A DNA stretch of 64,000 bases from Propionibacteriaceae bacterium AM104-82 (GTDB lineage Bacteria > Actinomycetota > Actinomycetes > Propionibacteriales > Propionibacteriaceae): positions 62,001-126,000 of the forward strand of contig JAQDQK010000009.1 of NCBI GenBank assembly GCA_027658995.1, read 5' to 3'. Below are positions 36,416 to 45,535 of the stretch, piece after piece. Every line of letters starts with the position of its first letter. Positions within the stretch are counted from its first letter, which is position 1. The translations under genes and the position numbers were made by a program. Under the pieces are notes generated by a model. That model did not search any database. It was not told the DNA's origin and saw only the letters and a list, made by a program, of their open reading frames with translations.

Positions 36416-37947
36416 CACGCGACCTCCCTTTCCTTGGTCATGAGCTTCATGAGGTTCTCCTGGTTGGCCTCTTCGCGCGGAAGCTGGCCGGTGATGCGGC
36501 CGAAGGCCAGCGTGAAAATACGGTCGCAGATGCCGAGCAGTTCGGGGAGCTCCGAGGAGATCACCACGACCGCCTTCCCGGCGTCGGCGAGCGCGTTGAT
36601 GATGGTGTAGATCTCGTACTTGGCGCCGACGTCGATGCCGCGGGTCGGCTCATCGAGGATCAGGACGTCCGGCTCGGTCATCATCCACTTGGAGAGCACG
36701 ACCTTCTGCTGGTTGCCGCCCGAGAGCTGCCCGACGATGTTCATCACCGTCGGCGTCTTGATCCGCATCGACTTGCGGAACCCCTCCGCGACCTTGATCT
36801 CCTCGTTGGAGTTGACCACGGTCGCGGCGTTGGAGATCTTCTTCAGCGACGCGGCGGAGATGTTGTGCCGGATGTCGTCGATCAGGTTCAGGCCGTACCT
36901 CTTGCGGTCCTCCGTCGCGTAGGCGAGCCCCGCCTCGATGGCGGCGTCGACGCTCTTCAGCGAGACCGGCTGGCCGTGCAGGTAGAGCTGTCCGCCGATC
37001 TTGCGACCGTAGGACTCCCCGAAGATGCTCATCGCGAGCTCGGTGCGACCGGCGCCCATCAGGCCCGCGATGCCGACGATCTCGCCCGCGCGGACGTCGA
37101 AGCTGGCAGCGTCGGCCACCTTGCGGCCCGCGACGGTCGGGTGCATGACCGTCCAGTCCTCGACCCGCATGATCTCCTCGCCGATGTTGGGCGTGTGATC
37201 GGGGAAGAGGCTGTCGAGGTCGCGACCGACCATGCCGCGGATGATCCGTTCCTGGGTCATCTCCGGGCCGCGCTGCAGCGTCTCGATGGTCGAGCCGTCG
37301 CGGATCACCGTGGTGGAATCCGCGATCGCCACGATCTCGTTGAGCTTGTGCGAGATCATGATCGACGTGATGCCCTCGGCCTTGAGTTGGCGGAGCAGTT
37401 CCAGCAGGTGCGCCGAGTCGGTGTCGTTGAGCGCAGCGGTCGGCTCGTCGAGGATCAGGAGCTTGACCTCCTTGGAGAGCGCCTTGGCGATCTCGACCAA
37501 CTGCTGCTTGCCGACGCCGATCTGGTTGATGGGCGTGACGGGATTCTCATCCAGTCCGACCCGGGCCAGCAGCTTCGCCGCCTCGTGGTTGGTGCGGTTC
37601 CAGTTGATCCGTCCGGACTCGACCTGCTCGTTGCCGAGGAAGATGTTCTCGGCGATCGAGAGCAGCGGCACCAGCGCCAACTCCTGGTGGATGATGACGA
37701 TGCCCGCCTTCTCCGAGTCGTTGATGTTGGAGAAGCTGCAGACCTTGTCCTCGAAGACGATGTCGCCCTCATAGGTGCCCATCGGGTAGACGCCCGAGAG
37801 CACCTTCATCAGCGTCGACTTGCCTGCGCCGTTCTCGCCGCAGATGGCGTGGATCTCGCCCTCCTCGACCTCGAGGTTGACGTTGGACAGCGCCTTGACG
37901 CCGGGAAATGTCTTGGTGATGTTCTCCATCCGGAGAATCTTGGCCAT
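36415..37947 (-). CDS. mmsA: Multiple-monosaccharide ABC transporter ATPase (MmsA/XylG-like)
   Basis: 510-residue tandem ABC ATPase of a xylose/glucose/galactose-type importer. First cassette: Walker [11 protein letters not shown], Walker [12 protein letters not shown]. Second: LSGGNQQK signature and [11 protein letters not shown] chose the ATG at 37945-37947 because AGGAACAG lies just before it, and because the sequence then begins [14 protein letters not shown] as relatives do; the frame to 38001 is unsupported. The gene lies 83 bases after the binding-protein stop, with a hairpin in between. Confidence 0.93.
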   Translation of the reverse strand: MAKILRMENITKTFPGVKALSNVNLEVEEGEIHAICGENGAGKSTLMKVLSGVYPMGTYEGDIVFEDKVCSFSNINDSEKAGIVIIHQELALVPLLSIAENIFLGNEQVESGRINWNRTNHEAAKLLARVGLDENPVTPINQIGVGKQQLVEIAKALSKEVKLLILDEPTAALNDTDSAHLLELLRQLKAEGITSIMISHKLNEIVAIADSTTVIRDGSTIETLQRGPEMTQERIIRGMVGRDLDSLFPDHTPNIGEEIMRVEDWTVMHPTVAGRKVADAASFDVRAGEIVGIAGLMGAGRTELAMSIFGESYGRKIGGQLYLHGQPVSLKSVDAAIEAGLAYATEDRKRYGLNLIDDIRHNISAASLKKISNAATVVNSNEEIKVAEGFRKSMRIKTPTVMNIVGQLSGGNQQKVVLSKWMMTEPDVLILDEPTRGIDVGAKYEIYTIINALADAGKAVVVISSELPELLGICDRIFTLAFGRITGQLPREEANQENLMKLMTKEREVA

Positions 37948-37983
37948 CTGTTCCTGACCTTTCTGTGTGGAGCTGAGGGTGAA

Positions 37984-38016
37984 ACGGCCCGGCACCGACA
38001 CGCGATGCCGGGCCGT
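37984..38016 (-). promoter_or_regulatory. Intercistronic hairpin between binding-protein and ATPase genes
   Basis: Perfect 11-bp stem ACGGCCCGGCA / TGCCGGGCCGT with an 11-base loop, just past the binding-protein stop. Mirrors the hairpin at 2310-2331 in the other sugar operon. Likely protects or partly terminates the mRNA so that binding protein exceeds ATPase; inferred. Confidence 0.6.
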
Positions 38017-38030
38017 ACCACGGGCTCAGA

Positions 38031-39176
38031 TCAGGCGACGCCCTTGTCGATCTGCTCCTGGGTCCAGTAGCCGGTGTCGACCAGCGCCTCGGTGATGTTG
38101 GCCTTGGTGACCGTCACCACGTCGAGGAGGTACGAGGGAACGACCTTCACGCCGTTGTCGTAGTCCTTGGTGTTGTTGGCCTCAGGCTCCTTGCCCTCGA
38201 GCAGGTCGGTCGCCGACTTCACGGCCTGCGCGGCCAGGAGACGGGTGTCCTTGAAGATGGTCGAGTACTGGATGCCGTCCTGGATCAGCTTGACGGAGGC
38301 GATCTCGGCGTCCTGGCCGGTCACGACGGGGAAGCCGGCGCCGACGGTGCCGGAGTAGCCGTTGTTCTGCAGGGCGGTGATGATGCCGCGGGACAGGCCG
38401 TCGTAGGCCGACAGCACGCCGTCAACCTTGGTGCCGCCCTGGTAGTTGGCCGTCAGCAGGTCCTCCATGCGCTTCTGCGCGGTCTCCTGCTGCCAACGCA
38501 GCGTCGCGGCCTGGTCGATCGAGGTCTGGCCGGAGACGATCTTGATCTCGCCGCTGTCGATCAGCGGCTGGATGACAGACATCGCGCCGTTGAAGAAGAA
38601 GTGCGCGTTGTTGTCGTCGAGGGAGCCTGCGAACAGCTCGACGTTCCACGGTGCGGGCTTGCCGCTGGCCTTGAGGCCCTCGATGAGGGACTCGCCCTGG
38701 GCGACGCCGACCTTGAAGTTGTCGAAGGAGACGTAGAAGTCGACGTTCTTGGAGTCGCGGATCAGGCGGTCGTACGCGATGACCTTGATGCCCTGGGCGG
38801 CGGCCGCGTCGAGCTGCGGCGCGAGAGCGGTGCCGTCGATCGAGGCGATGATGAGGACCTTGACGCCCTGGGTGATCATCTGGTCGATCTGCTGCGCCTG
38901 CGTCGGGATGTCGTCATTGGCGAACTGCAGCGAGACCTCGTAGCCGGCCTCCTTGAGCTGGCTCTCGACGGCGTTGCCGTCCTGGATCCAGCGCTCGGAC
39001 GTGCGGGTCGGCATCGACACGCCGACCTTGCCGCCAGCAGTCGCGGGCTTGGACTCGCCGCCGCCGGCGGTGGGGGCGGGGGTGCTGCCCGAGCCGGCGC
39101 CGCCACCGGCGCACGCGGCCATCGACAGCGTCAGCAGCAGGCCGGCCGCGGCCACTGCAAGCTTGCGAAGCTTCAT
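38031..39176 (-). CDS. ChvE-like multiple-sugar binding lipoprotein
   Basis: 381-residue substrate-binding lipoprotein. Signal MKLRKLAVAAAGLLLTLS leads to lipobox SMAAC (Cys22) and a Gly/Ser/Pro linker. The mature domain begins KVGVSMPTRTSERWIQDG, which closely recalls ChvE/MmsE-type binding proteins for arabinose, galactose, glucose or xylose; motifs DRLIRDSKNVDFYVSFDN follow. I chose the ATG at 39174-39176 with AGGAGGAACGA before it. First gene of the mmsAB operon. Confidence 0.9.
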   Translation of the reverse strand: MKLRKLAVAAAGLLLTLSMAACAGGGAGSGSTPAPTAGGGESKPATAGGKVGVSMPTRTSERWIQDGNAVESQLKEAGYEVSLQFANDDIPTQAQQIDQMITQGVKVLIIASIDGTALAPQLDAAAAQGIKVIAYDRLIRDSKNVDFYVSFDNFKVGVAQGESLIEGLKASGKPAPWNVELFAGSLDDNNAHFFFNGAMSVIQPLIDSGEIKIVSGQTSIDQAATLRWQQETAQKRMEDLLTANYQGGTKVDGVLSAYDGLSRGIITALQNNGYSGTVGAGFPVVTGQDAEIASVKLIQDGIQYSTIFKDTRLLAAQAVKSATDLLEGKEPEANNTKDYDNGVKVVPSYLLDVVTVTKANITEALVDTGYWTQEQIDKGVA

Positions 39177-39559
39177 TCGTTCCTCCTGAGAACGTCTGGG
39201 CGGCCGGCTCCATGCCAGCCCCCCGAGGTGTCGACCCGATCTCCTCCGAACTCCTGTGTCAGAGTGGATCTCAGGGGTCTCCATTGGGAAGTTTCGACCC
39301 GCGCAACCCCTGCGTCAAGCCAAAACGGTGTCCCCCAGGTTGCAGATCCGTAACGATTCATGTGCTATCAAATCGGACCGTTAATCCCAAGAGTTTGTCA
39401 CCCGGGGTCAGTGTAGGACAGGAATGTTACCGGTAAATCCCGGGGGTCGCTTTGAGTACGGTCTGAACGGCGCAGCGGTGGGCTTTGTCAGCAGACGTTG
39501 CGCAGAGTCGAGACGAGGTCGGCGTGCGTGGCGACGACGGGGTCGGTGGCCATGCACCA
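39177..39559 (-). promoter_or_regulatory. Region upstream of the sugar operon, with a short coding-like tail
   Basis: 383 bases between the ChvE-like start and the helicase stop. 39340-39420 is AT-rich on an otherwise GC-rich background and probably carries the sugar operon promoter; I could not fix -35 and -10 boxes with confidence. At 39488-39559 the minus strand keeps the helicase frame open beyond its TAG stop with a coding-like peptide, MATDPVVATHADLVST and so on, described under findings. Nothing else is seen. Confidence 0.35.
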
Positions 39560-42181
39560 CTACCAGTGGCGTCGGGTGACGACGGAGAGCCCGGCGTCGG
39601 AGCCGAACGGCGAGGTCCACTTCAGCGCCTGCAGCAGGCCGGTGCCCTCGGGGGTGCCGACGAAGACCGCGCGGCCCGGGCCGACGTGTCGGGTCCATGC
39701 CTCGGCGAACAGGTCGGCCCTGCTGCGCAGCGTGGCCAGGGTGCTCGGCACCTGGTGCCACACCTCCCGGTCGGGCGTGGGCGGACGGAGCGCGTCGACG
39801 AGGCGGACGGTCGTGTCGTCCCAGACGGGACGCGAGATCAGGTAGCGCGGTTGTTCGATCATCCCCAGCACCTCGGTCAGCGCCTGAGTGAACACCTCGG
39901 TGGCCTCCTCGTCCACGCCCTCGAGGTGGATGCGCGTCTCGCCGCCTGCGGTGATCTCGACGACCACGCCCTCGGCGCCGACGGGGGACTGCCCGTCTGC
40001 ATGCAGCGCGTCGGCGACCGCCCGCGCGTAGTCGCTCGTCGACGGCGGTGTCGTCACGGCCCTGCGCACCCTCCTCGCCCGGAACAACCACCAACCGCCT
40101 CCGACGACGAGGGCGACCAGCAGGAGGATCAGCGTGGCGGGAAGGCTGTCGAGGCCGATTCCGATGCCGAGAGCCACCAGCGCCCCTCCCGAGGCGGCGA
40201 GACCGGCCGACCTTGCAGGCACCGGTGGAGGCGCCTCGCGGCGCGCGACGGTCGTCCTCGGGGTGCGGTCGCCGACCACGCGGAGCGTCGAGACCGGGTG
40301 GAGTCGCCCCGGGTCGACCTCGGCCCAGGCCGTGCGGATCGCCTCGGGGTCCTGGGCGCGGCGCAGCGCGCGGGCGTTGAGTTCGGCCAGCGGGTCGGCG
40401 CCCGAGCCGGGGTGCGCGCCCGGCGGTGCGATCGCCTTTGCGTCGGCCTGTTCGACCGTCGCGTCGCCGGGGGCGACGTCGGGGCTCAGCCTGGAGTCGA
40501 GGTGCGCGACCCCGTCGACCACGTCGCCCTCCTCGTCGACGGCGAACCACCCGGCATGCTTGCGGACCAGTCTGCGGTAGTCGGCGTCGCCCTGCGGCCG
40601 GTCGGGCGCCACGCACGTCACCGTCCAGTTCACCGCGACCTTGTCGGGGTGCAGGGGGTCGGAGCGCAGCGACCTGCCGCGGGTCTGCACGATCGCGGTC
40701 GACGTCGTCGCCGACGTCAGGTCGACCACCCCCGACACGGCCCGCGCGTCCCACCCCTCGCCGAGCAGTCCGCGGGTGCCGACCAGACAGCGGGTCCAGC
40801 CACGGTTCAGGGCGTCGGTGGCCGCCGCCAGCCACCGCGACGCGCCGGTGCCCTCCAGCACCACGACGCCCTCGCCGGTGATCGTCTCGTCTGGCAGCAG
40901 CTCCCGAAGCACCGACGCCTCGGCGCCGACGCTGGTGCCCGTCACCATCACCGGTCGCGCCCGGGCGATCCGCTCGTCGGCGACCATCGCCTCGAGCAGC
41001 CAGCGAGCCGAACCCGACTGCGGTTCGATCACGCCGTCAAGGTCTGCGGGCAGCGCCGTCGCGGTGGAGAAGTCCGTCAGGACGAGCACCCTCGCGTCCG
41101 GGTCATCCCCGACGGTGTGGGCGACGATCTCCGCGGCGGCGGCCGACTTCGAGGCGCTGCGGCTCAGCACCCGGTCGACGAGCGGGACCCCGGGCTTGAC
41201 CCCCGTCTTGGTCAGCCGGTAGCCCACCCCTGGCAGCAGGTCGCCGATCCGCCGCGCGAACGCGCGCTGCTCCGGCTCGGCGGTCGCCAGCGCCTCCAAC
41301 CAGAGGTCGGCGACCGTCAGCCAGTCCGCGAGCGTGACGTCCTGACGGTGCCGCTCGAAGACGTGCGCGTGCTCGGGCATGTCGAGGTGACCGGCGAGCG
41401 CGAGCCGGACGACGGCGTCGCCGACCTCGGGCGAGAAGTCGCGGAAGTCCCACATCTGGACCCAGGTCAGCAGCGGCACGTGGGTGTCGACGCTCGTCAG
41501 TTCCGTGATCAGCTCCGCGGCCCGCACCGCCCGGGCGTCGAGCCACTCGTCCTCGCGCGGCGTCGGACGGGTGAACCAGGCGAGTTCCGCGAACGGCGCC
41601 AGGTCTCCCTCGGCGACCAGCGCGGGGATGCCCGCCTGGTACGTGATGGTGCCGAACAGGCGGTGCACCCGCTCGGCCTGGGTCGTCGTCAGCAGGTCGG
41701 GAGGCGTGGCCGTCAGGGCGACGATGCGCGCCTCCGGCAGGTCGGCGAGGATCTCGTCGAGCAGGTCGCCCCACACCTCGAGCAGGTGGTGGCACTCGTC
41801 GAGGACAAGGGTGATGGGGCCAGCGGCGTGGAGCCGTTCGACAAGGGCGAGGCCGTTGGGGTGCAGGCGGGTCTTCGCGCTGGTGCCGTCGGATTCGGAG
41901 TCGAACACCGCGAGCGTCTGGTAGGTGAGGGCGGTAAAGCGCGTCGGGAGTTCCCGGTCCGAGGTGGCCTTCTCGCCCGTGAACGCCTCCCAGGCGGCCC
42001 TCCACTGGGCCACGATCGCCAGGTTGGGGCCGAACGCGACGATCTTGCCTTCCCAGCCCGCCGCGGCGCCGACGCCGACGAGCGTCTTGCCGCCGCCCGG
42101 AGGCAGCACCACCCAGTGACGGTCGTCGTCAGGGATCGCGATGGCGTCGAGCGCCTCGCGTTGGTGCCGCCGCCAGCGCAC
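39560..42181 (-). CDS. SF2 DEAD/DEAH helicase with internal transmembrane hairpin
   Basis: 873-residue protein. The N-terminal two-thirds is a superfamily 2 helicase: motif I PPGGGKTLVG, II DECHH, III TATPP, and VI QTRGRSLR, all intact. Residues about 659-703 form two adjacent hydrophobic helices (GALVALGIGIGLDSL and ATLILLLVALVVGGGWWLF), then a basic patch and a C-terminal domain of about 165 residues with no recognised motif. A helicase anchored in the membrane is unusual. Start is GTG at 42179-42181, three bases after an MFS stop, so both may be co-transcribed. The sequence after the TAG stop stays open in frame and looks coding, so the natural end may lie further on. Confidence 0.85.
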   Translation of the reverse strand: MRWRRHQREALDAIAIPDDDRHWVVLPPGGGKTLVGVGAAAGWEGKIVAFGPNLAIVAQWRAAWEAFTGEKATSDRELPTRFTALTYQTLAVFDSESDGTSAKTRLHPNGLALVERLHAAGPITLVLDECHHLLEVWGDLLDEILADLPEARIVALTATPPDLLTTTQAERVHRLFGTITYQAGIPALVAEGDLAPFAELAWFTRPTPREDEWLDARAVRAAELITELTSVDTHVPLLTWVQMWDFRDFSPEVGDAVVRLALAGHLDMPEHAHVFERHRQDVTLADWLTVADLWLEALATAEPEQRAFARRIGDLLPGVGYRLTKTGVKPGVPLVDRVLSRSASKSAAAAEIVAHTVGDDPDARVLVLTDFSTATALPADLDGVIEPQSGSARWLLEAMVADERIARARPVMVTGTSVGAEASVLRELLPDETITGEGVVVLEGTGASRWLAAATDALNRGWTRCLVGTRGLLGEGWDARAVSGVVDLTSATTSTAIVQTRGRSLRSDPLHPDKVAVNWTVTCVAPDRPQGDADYRRLVRKHAGWFAVDEEGDVVDGVAHLDSRLSPDVAPGDATVEQADAKAIAPPGAHPGSGADPLAELNARALRRAQDPEAIRTAWAEVDPGRLHPVSTLRVVGDRTPRTTVARREAPPPVPARSAGLAASGGALVALGIGIGLDSLPATLILLLVALVVGGGWWLFRARRVRRAVTTPPSTSDYARAVADALHADGQSPVGAEGVVVEITAGGETRIHLEGVDEEATEVFTQALTEVLGMIEQPRYLISRPVWDDTTVRLVDALRPPTPDREVWHQVPSTLATLRSRADLFAEAWTRHVGPGRAVFVGTPEGTGLLQALKWTSPFGSDAGLSVVTRRHW

Positions 42182-42184
42182 CGC

Positions 42185-43519
42185 TCAGGCCGCCTCGACC
42201 TCGGTCGCCCGGGGCGGGTCCTTCACGAACAGCGCGAGCAGCAGGCCCGCGAGCAGCACGACGACGACGCCGAGGATGCCCCAGTACTGCGCCGCCTCCT
42301 GCGAGGCGCTGAGCACCGACTGGCCGATGGTGATGCCGAGGCCGAACAGCAGCGGCGAGAGGAAGCTGACGGCGCGACCGGTGGTCGCGTAGAGGCCGAA
42401 GATCTCGCCGCTCATGCCCTCCGGGATGAGCCGCGCCAGGAAGCTACGGCTCGCCGACTGGGCTGGGCCGACGAACAGGCACATCAGCAGGCCGAGCGCC
42501 CAGAACACGGGCTTGCCTCCGTCGTGGAAGACGAAGACACCGGTGCCGAGCAGCACAAGGCTGATCAGCGAGATGAGGATGACGCGCTTGGGGCCAAGCT
42601 TGTCGTCGAGGAGCCCGAACAGCATGGTCGCGACCCCCGCCGTCACGTTGGCGGCGACGCCGAAGATGACGACCTCGCTGAACTTGAATCCGAAGGTGCC
42701 TGCCGCGAGCACGCCTCCGAAGGTGAACACGCCCGCGAGGCCGTCGCGGAACAGCGCGGAGGCCAGCAGGAAGAACAGGGTGTTGGGGGAGGTGCGCCAC
42801 AGGTTCCGGATCGAGGCGAACAGGGCCTTGTAGGAGCCGACGACGCCGAGCGACGGGGCAGCGGTGGTGGGCTTGCGGTCCTTCAGCGCCACGAAGATCG
42901 GGATGGTGAACAGCAGCGTCCACGCGCCGCAGATCAGCATCGCGATCCGCACATCGGAGGCGGGGAAGTCGGAGCCCAGCGCCACGATGATGACAAGCAG
43001 GATCGTGATGCCGCCCAGGTAGCCGAGGCCCCAGCCCAGACCGCTGACCCGGCCGACGTTGCGCGGGGTCGACACCTGGTCGATGGCGGCGTAGTAGTTG
43101 ACGTTGGCGATCTCGGAGACGACGTTGCCGCCGGCGAGCAGGATCGCGCCGAGCCAGAAGTACTCGGGGGACGGCGCCACGAAGTACATGGCTGCCGACA
43201 CCGCGGCAAGCAGCCACGTCTGCCAGCGCAGGTGGAACATCCGTCGGCCCTTGCGGTCGGCCCCTTGGCCGAGCACCGGGGCGAGCAGCGCGACGCAGAT
43301 GCCAGCGATTCCCGTCGCCCAGGCCAGGTTCTTGGTGAGGGTGTCGTTGTCGCCGAACGCGTCGCTGGTCAGATAGACGGCGAACACGAAGGTGGTGATG
43401 ACGGTCGCGAAGGGCTGGGTGCCCCAGTCCCACATCGCCCAGGAGATCACCTTGCCCGTGGATGCCTTGGACGAGGCCAGCGCCGTCTTGGGCGGCGTCA
43501 CTTCATGCGTGCTGCTCAC
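42185..43519 (-). CDS. MFS transporter of the UMF1 (Atg22-like) family
   Basis: 444-residue, twelve-helix carrier. AMWDWGTQPFATVITTFVF at the N-terminus is the hallmark of the UMF1/Atg22-like family (WDWxxxxF), and GQGADRKGRRMF is the loop motif. Relatives move amino acids or other small solutes, but substrates in bacteria are not known. GTG start at 43517-43519. Its stop is three bases before the helicase start, which suggests an operon of unrelated functions. Confidence 0.85.
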   Translation of the reverse strand: MSSTHEVTPPKTALASSKASTGKVISWAMWDWGTQPFATVITTFVFAVYLTSDAFGDNDTLTKNLAWATGIAGICVALLAPVLGQGADRKGRRMFHLRWQTWLLAAVSAAMYFVAPSPEYFWLGAILLAGGNVVSEIANVNYYAAIDQVSTPRNVGRVSGLGWGLGYLGGITILLVIIVALGSDFPASDVRIAMLICGAWTLLFTIPIFVALKDRKPTTAAPSLGVVGSYKALFASIRNLWRTSPNTLFFLLASALFRDGLAGVFTFGGVLAAGTFGFKFSEVVIFGVAANVTAGVATMLFGLLDDKLGPKRVILISLISLVLLGTGVFVFHDGGKPVFWALGLLMCLFVGPAQSASRSFLARLIPEGMSGEIFGLYATTGRAVSFLSPLLFGLGITIGQSVLSASQEAAQYWGILGVVVVLLAGLLLALFVKDPPRATEVEAA

Positions 43520-43637
43520 GCCGTCAACCTACTGGCCCCCGCCCGGATTGCCGCGCAATCCCGCAAAACGCGGGCCGTCGCCGCCCTGCAGCGTTACGAT
43601 TCCGATACTCCACCCCCCAAAAGAATGGAGAACAGCC

Positions 43638-43880
43638 ATGCGTATCGGCACTTCCGTCGTCCTGATCGCCCTCGGCGCGATCCTGGCGTTCGCGGTCAAC
43701 GCAGACGTCCCATACGTCAGCCTCGACATGATCGGCTACATCCTGATGGGTGCGGGCGTGATCGGGCTGATCTGGTCGCTCGCGACGATGAACCGCTCCC
43801 GCGTCACCGAGTCGCGCACCGTGCAGGATCCGGGCACCGGGGAGACCGTGCACCGGTCGGAGACCCACGACGGCCTCTGA
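43638..43880 (+). CDS. Small two-helix membrane protein (DUF6458-like)
   Basis: 80 residues: helix one GTSVVLIALGAILAFAVNA, helix two MIGYILMGAGVIGLIWSLAT, then a polar basic tail. Small proteins of this shape are widespread in Actinobacteria (DUF6458-like, from memory); function unknown. I chose the ATG at 43638-43640 with TGGAG eight bases upstream, not the longer frame from 43392, which overlaps the divergent MFS gene. A terminator follows. Confidence 0.75.
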   Translation: MRIGTSVVLIALGAILAFAVNADVPYVSLDMIGYILMGAGVIGLIWSLATMNRSRVTESRTVQDPGTGETVHRSETHDGL

Positions 43881-43898
43881 GAGCAAACTCTGCTGATC

Positions 43899-43927
43899 GG
43901 CCCCACCCGTCCATAGCGGGTGGGGCC
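43899..43927 (+). terminator. Hairpin terminator after the small membrane protein
   Basis: Perfect 10-bp stem GGCCCCACCC / GGGTGGGGCC with a 9-base loop, 18 bases after the stop. Confidence 0.7.
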
Positions 43928-44070
43928 GTGCTATGTCCAGCGCCTCTGGACTGGGCGAACGATCCTTACAAGTTGTTCGCAAGGGGTTGTATGGTGGGGT
44001 TCCGCACAGCCCCACAGAGCTAACCGGCGCCCATGGCGGCCGTCCGGAAAACCAGAGAAAGGCGAATCGC

Positions 44071-45357
44071 ATGACCGATAGCGGAGTCCTCAAGTACGGG
44101 GAAACCGAACTCGAGCTGCCGACGGTGGAAGCCACACAGGGCAACGACGGGCTCGACATCGGAAAGCTGCTGTCCACGACAGGAGTGACCACCCTCGACC
44201 CCGGCTTCGTCAACACCGCGTCATGTGTCTCGTCGATCACCTTCATCGATGGCGACAAGGGCGTGCTGCAGTACCGCGGCTACCCGATCGAACAGCTCGC
44301 CGAGAAGGCGACGTTCATCGAGGTCGCCTACCTGCTGATCTACGGAGAGCTCCCCACCCAGGCGCAGCTCGACGAGTTCAACGGGAAGATCGCCCGCCGG
44401 ATGCTGCTTGACGAGCGGATGCGCGAACTGTTCCGCGCCTTCCCGCGCGGCGCCCACCCCATGCAGGTGCTCGCCGCTGGCGTCACCGCGCTCGGCTCCT
44501 TCAACCGCGACACCCTCGACGTGCACGATGAGGAGCAGGTCGAGGAGGCCAGCCTTCGCCTGCTCGGCTCGATGCCGACGCTGGCCGCCTACGCCTACAA
44601 GTCGTCGATCGGCGCCCCCTTCCTCTACTCGCGCAACAACCTCGGCTACGTCGAGAACTACCTGCGGCTGTCGTTCGGCACCCCGCAGGAGGAGTACGAG
44701 ATCGACCCCGACGTGGTTCGGGCATTCGAAACGCTGTTCATCCTGCACGCCGACCACGAGCAGAACGCCTCCACCTCGACGGTGCGTCTCGTCGGTTCGG
44801 CCGACGCCAACATCTACGCGTCGATGGCCTCCGGCGTCCACGCGCTGTCGGGCCCGCTGCACGGCGGCGCCAACCAGGCCGTCCTCGAGATGCTCCGCGA
44901 GATCTCGAAGGAGGGCCTCGACATCAAGGACTTCGTCTCGCAGGTCAAGGACAAGAAGTCCGGCGTGAAGCTGATGGGCTTCGGGCACCGCGTCTACAAG
45001 AACTACGACCCGCGCGCCAAGATCATCAAGGGCCACGCAGACCAGTTGCTGCGCAACTCCGGCACCTCCAACCACCTCCTCGAGATGGCCCTGGAGTTGG
45101 AGGAGACGGCGCTGAACGACGATTACTTCATCGAGCGCAAGCTGTACCCCAACGTCGACTTCTACACCGGTCTCATCTACGAGGCGATGGGCTTCCCGGC
45201 GCAGCACTTCACCGCGCTGTTCGCCCTGGGTCGCCTCCCAGGCTGGATCGCGCAGTGGCGCGAGCAGCACGCCGAGAAGGGCCGCAAGATCGGGCGTCCG
45301 CGCCAGATCTACGTCGGCCCCACCGAGCGCGACTACGTGCCGATCAACGAGCGCTGA
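44071..45357 (+). CDS. gltA: Citrate synthase
   Basis: 428-residue hexameric-type citrate synthase that condenses acetyl-CoA and oxaloacetate at the entry to the TCA cycle. Catalytic residues visible: His in LHADHEQNAS, His in GFGHRVYKNYDP (the second active-site His) and Asp in NVDFYTG. I chose the ATG at 44071-44073, giving MTDSGVLKYGETELE; AGAGAAAGG is seven bases before it. A strong terminator follows, so it is monocistronic. Confidence 0.97.
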   Translation: MTDSGVLKYGETELELPTVEATQGNDGLDIGKLLSTTGVTTLDPGFVNTASCVSSITFIDGDKGVLQYRGYPIEQLAEKATFIEVAYLLIYGELPTQAQLDEFNGKIARRMLLDERMRELFRAFPRGAHPMQVLAAGVTALGSFNRDTLDVHDEEQVEEASLRLLGSMPTLAAYAYKSSIGAPFLYSRNNLGYVENYLRLSFGTPQEEYEIDPDVVRAFETLFILHADHEQNASTSTVRLVGSADANIYASMASGVHALSGPLHGGANQAVLEMLREISKEGLDIKDFVSQVKDKKSGVKLMGFGHRVYKNYDPRAKIIKGHADQLLRNSGTSNHLLEMALELEETALNDDYFIERKLYPNVDFYTGLIYEAMGFPAQHFTALFALGRLPGWIAQWREQHAEKGRKIGRPRQIYVGPTERDYVPINER

Positions 45358-45371
45358 CCCACATCGCACGA

Positions 45372-45400
45372 AGACCCCGCGGCCCCAGGCCGCGGGGTCT
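45372..45400 (+). terminator. Strong hairpin terminator after citrate synthase
   Basis: Perfect 13-bp stem AGACCCCGCGGCC / GGCCGCGGGGTCT with a 3-base loop, 14 bases after the stop. Confidence 0.8.
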
Positions 45401-45535
45401 CGTCGTGTCCGGGGAGCGTCTCGTCGCCGTTGCTCGGCTCGAACGCCTGCCTCGCTCGGCCATCTCCGATCGCTCCCGATTTCTGTTGCGTCCGCGACGC
45501 TTGGCAACCGGCGCAGCAGGTGCCATCGTGGAGGC

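Noticed and set aside
39485..44023. A 1512-codon open frame on the plus strand opposite the helicase and UMF1 carrier
   Set aside because: It mirrors the codons of the minus-strand genes, is Arg/Gly/Ala-rich, and has no domain. Long antisense frames are a normal effect of high GC content.
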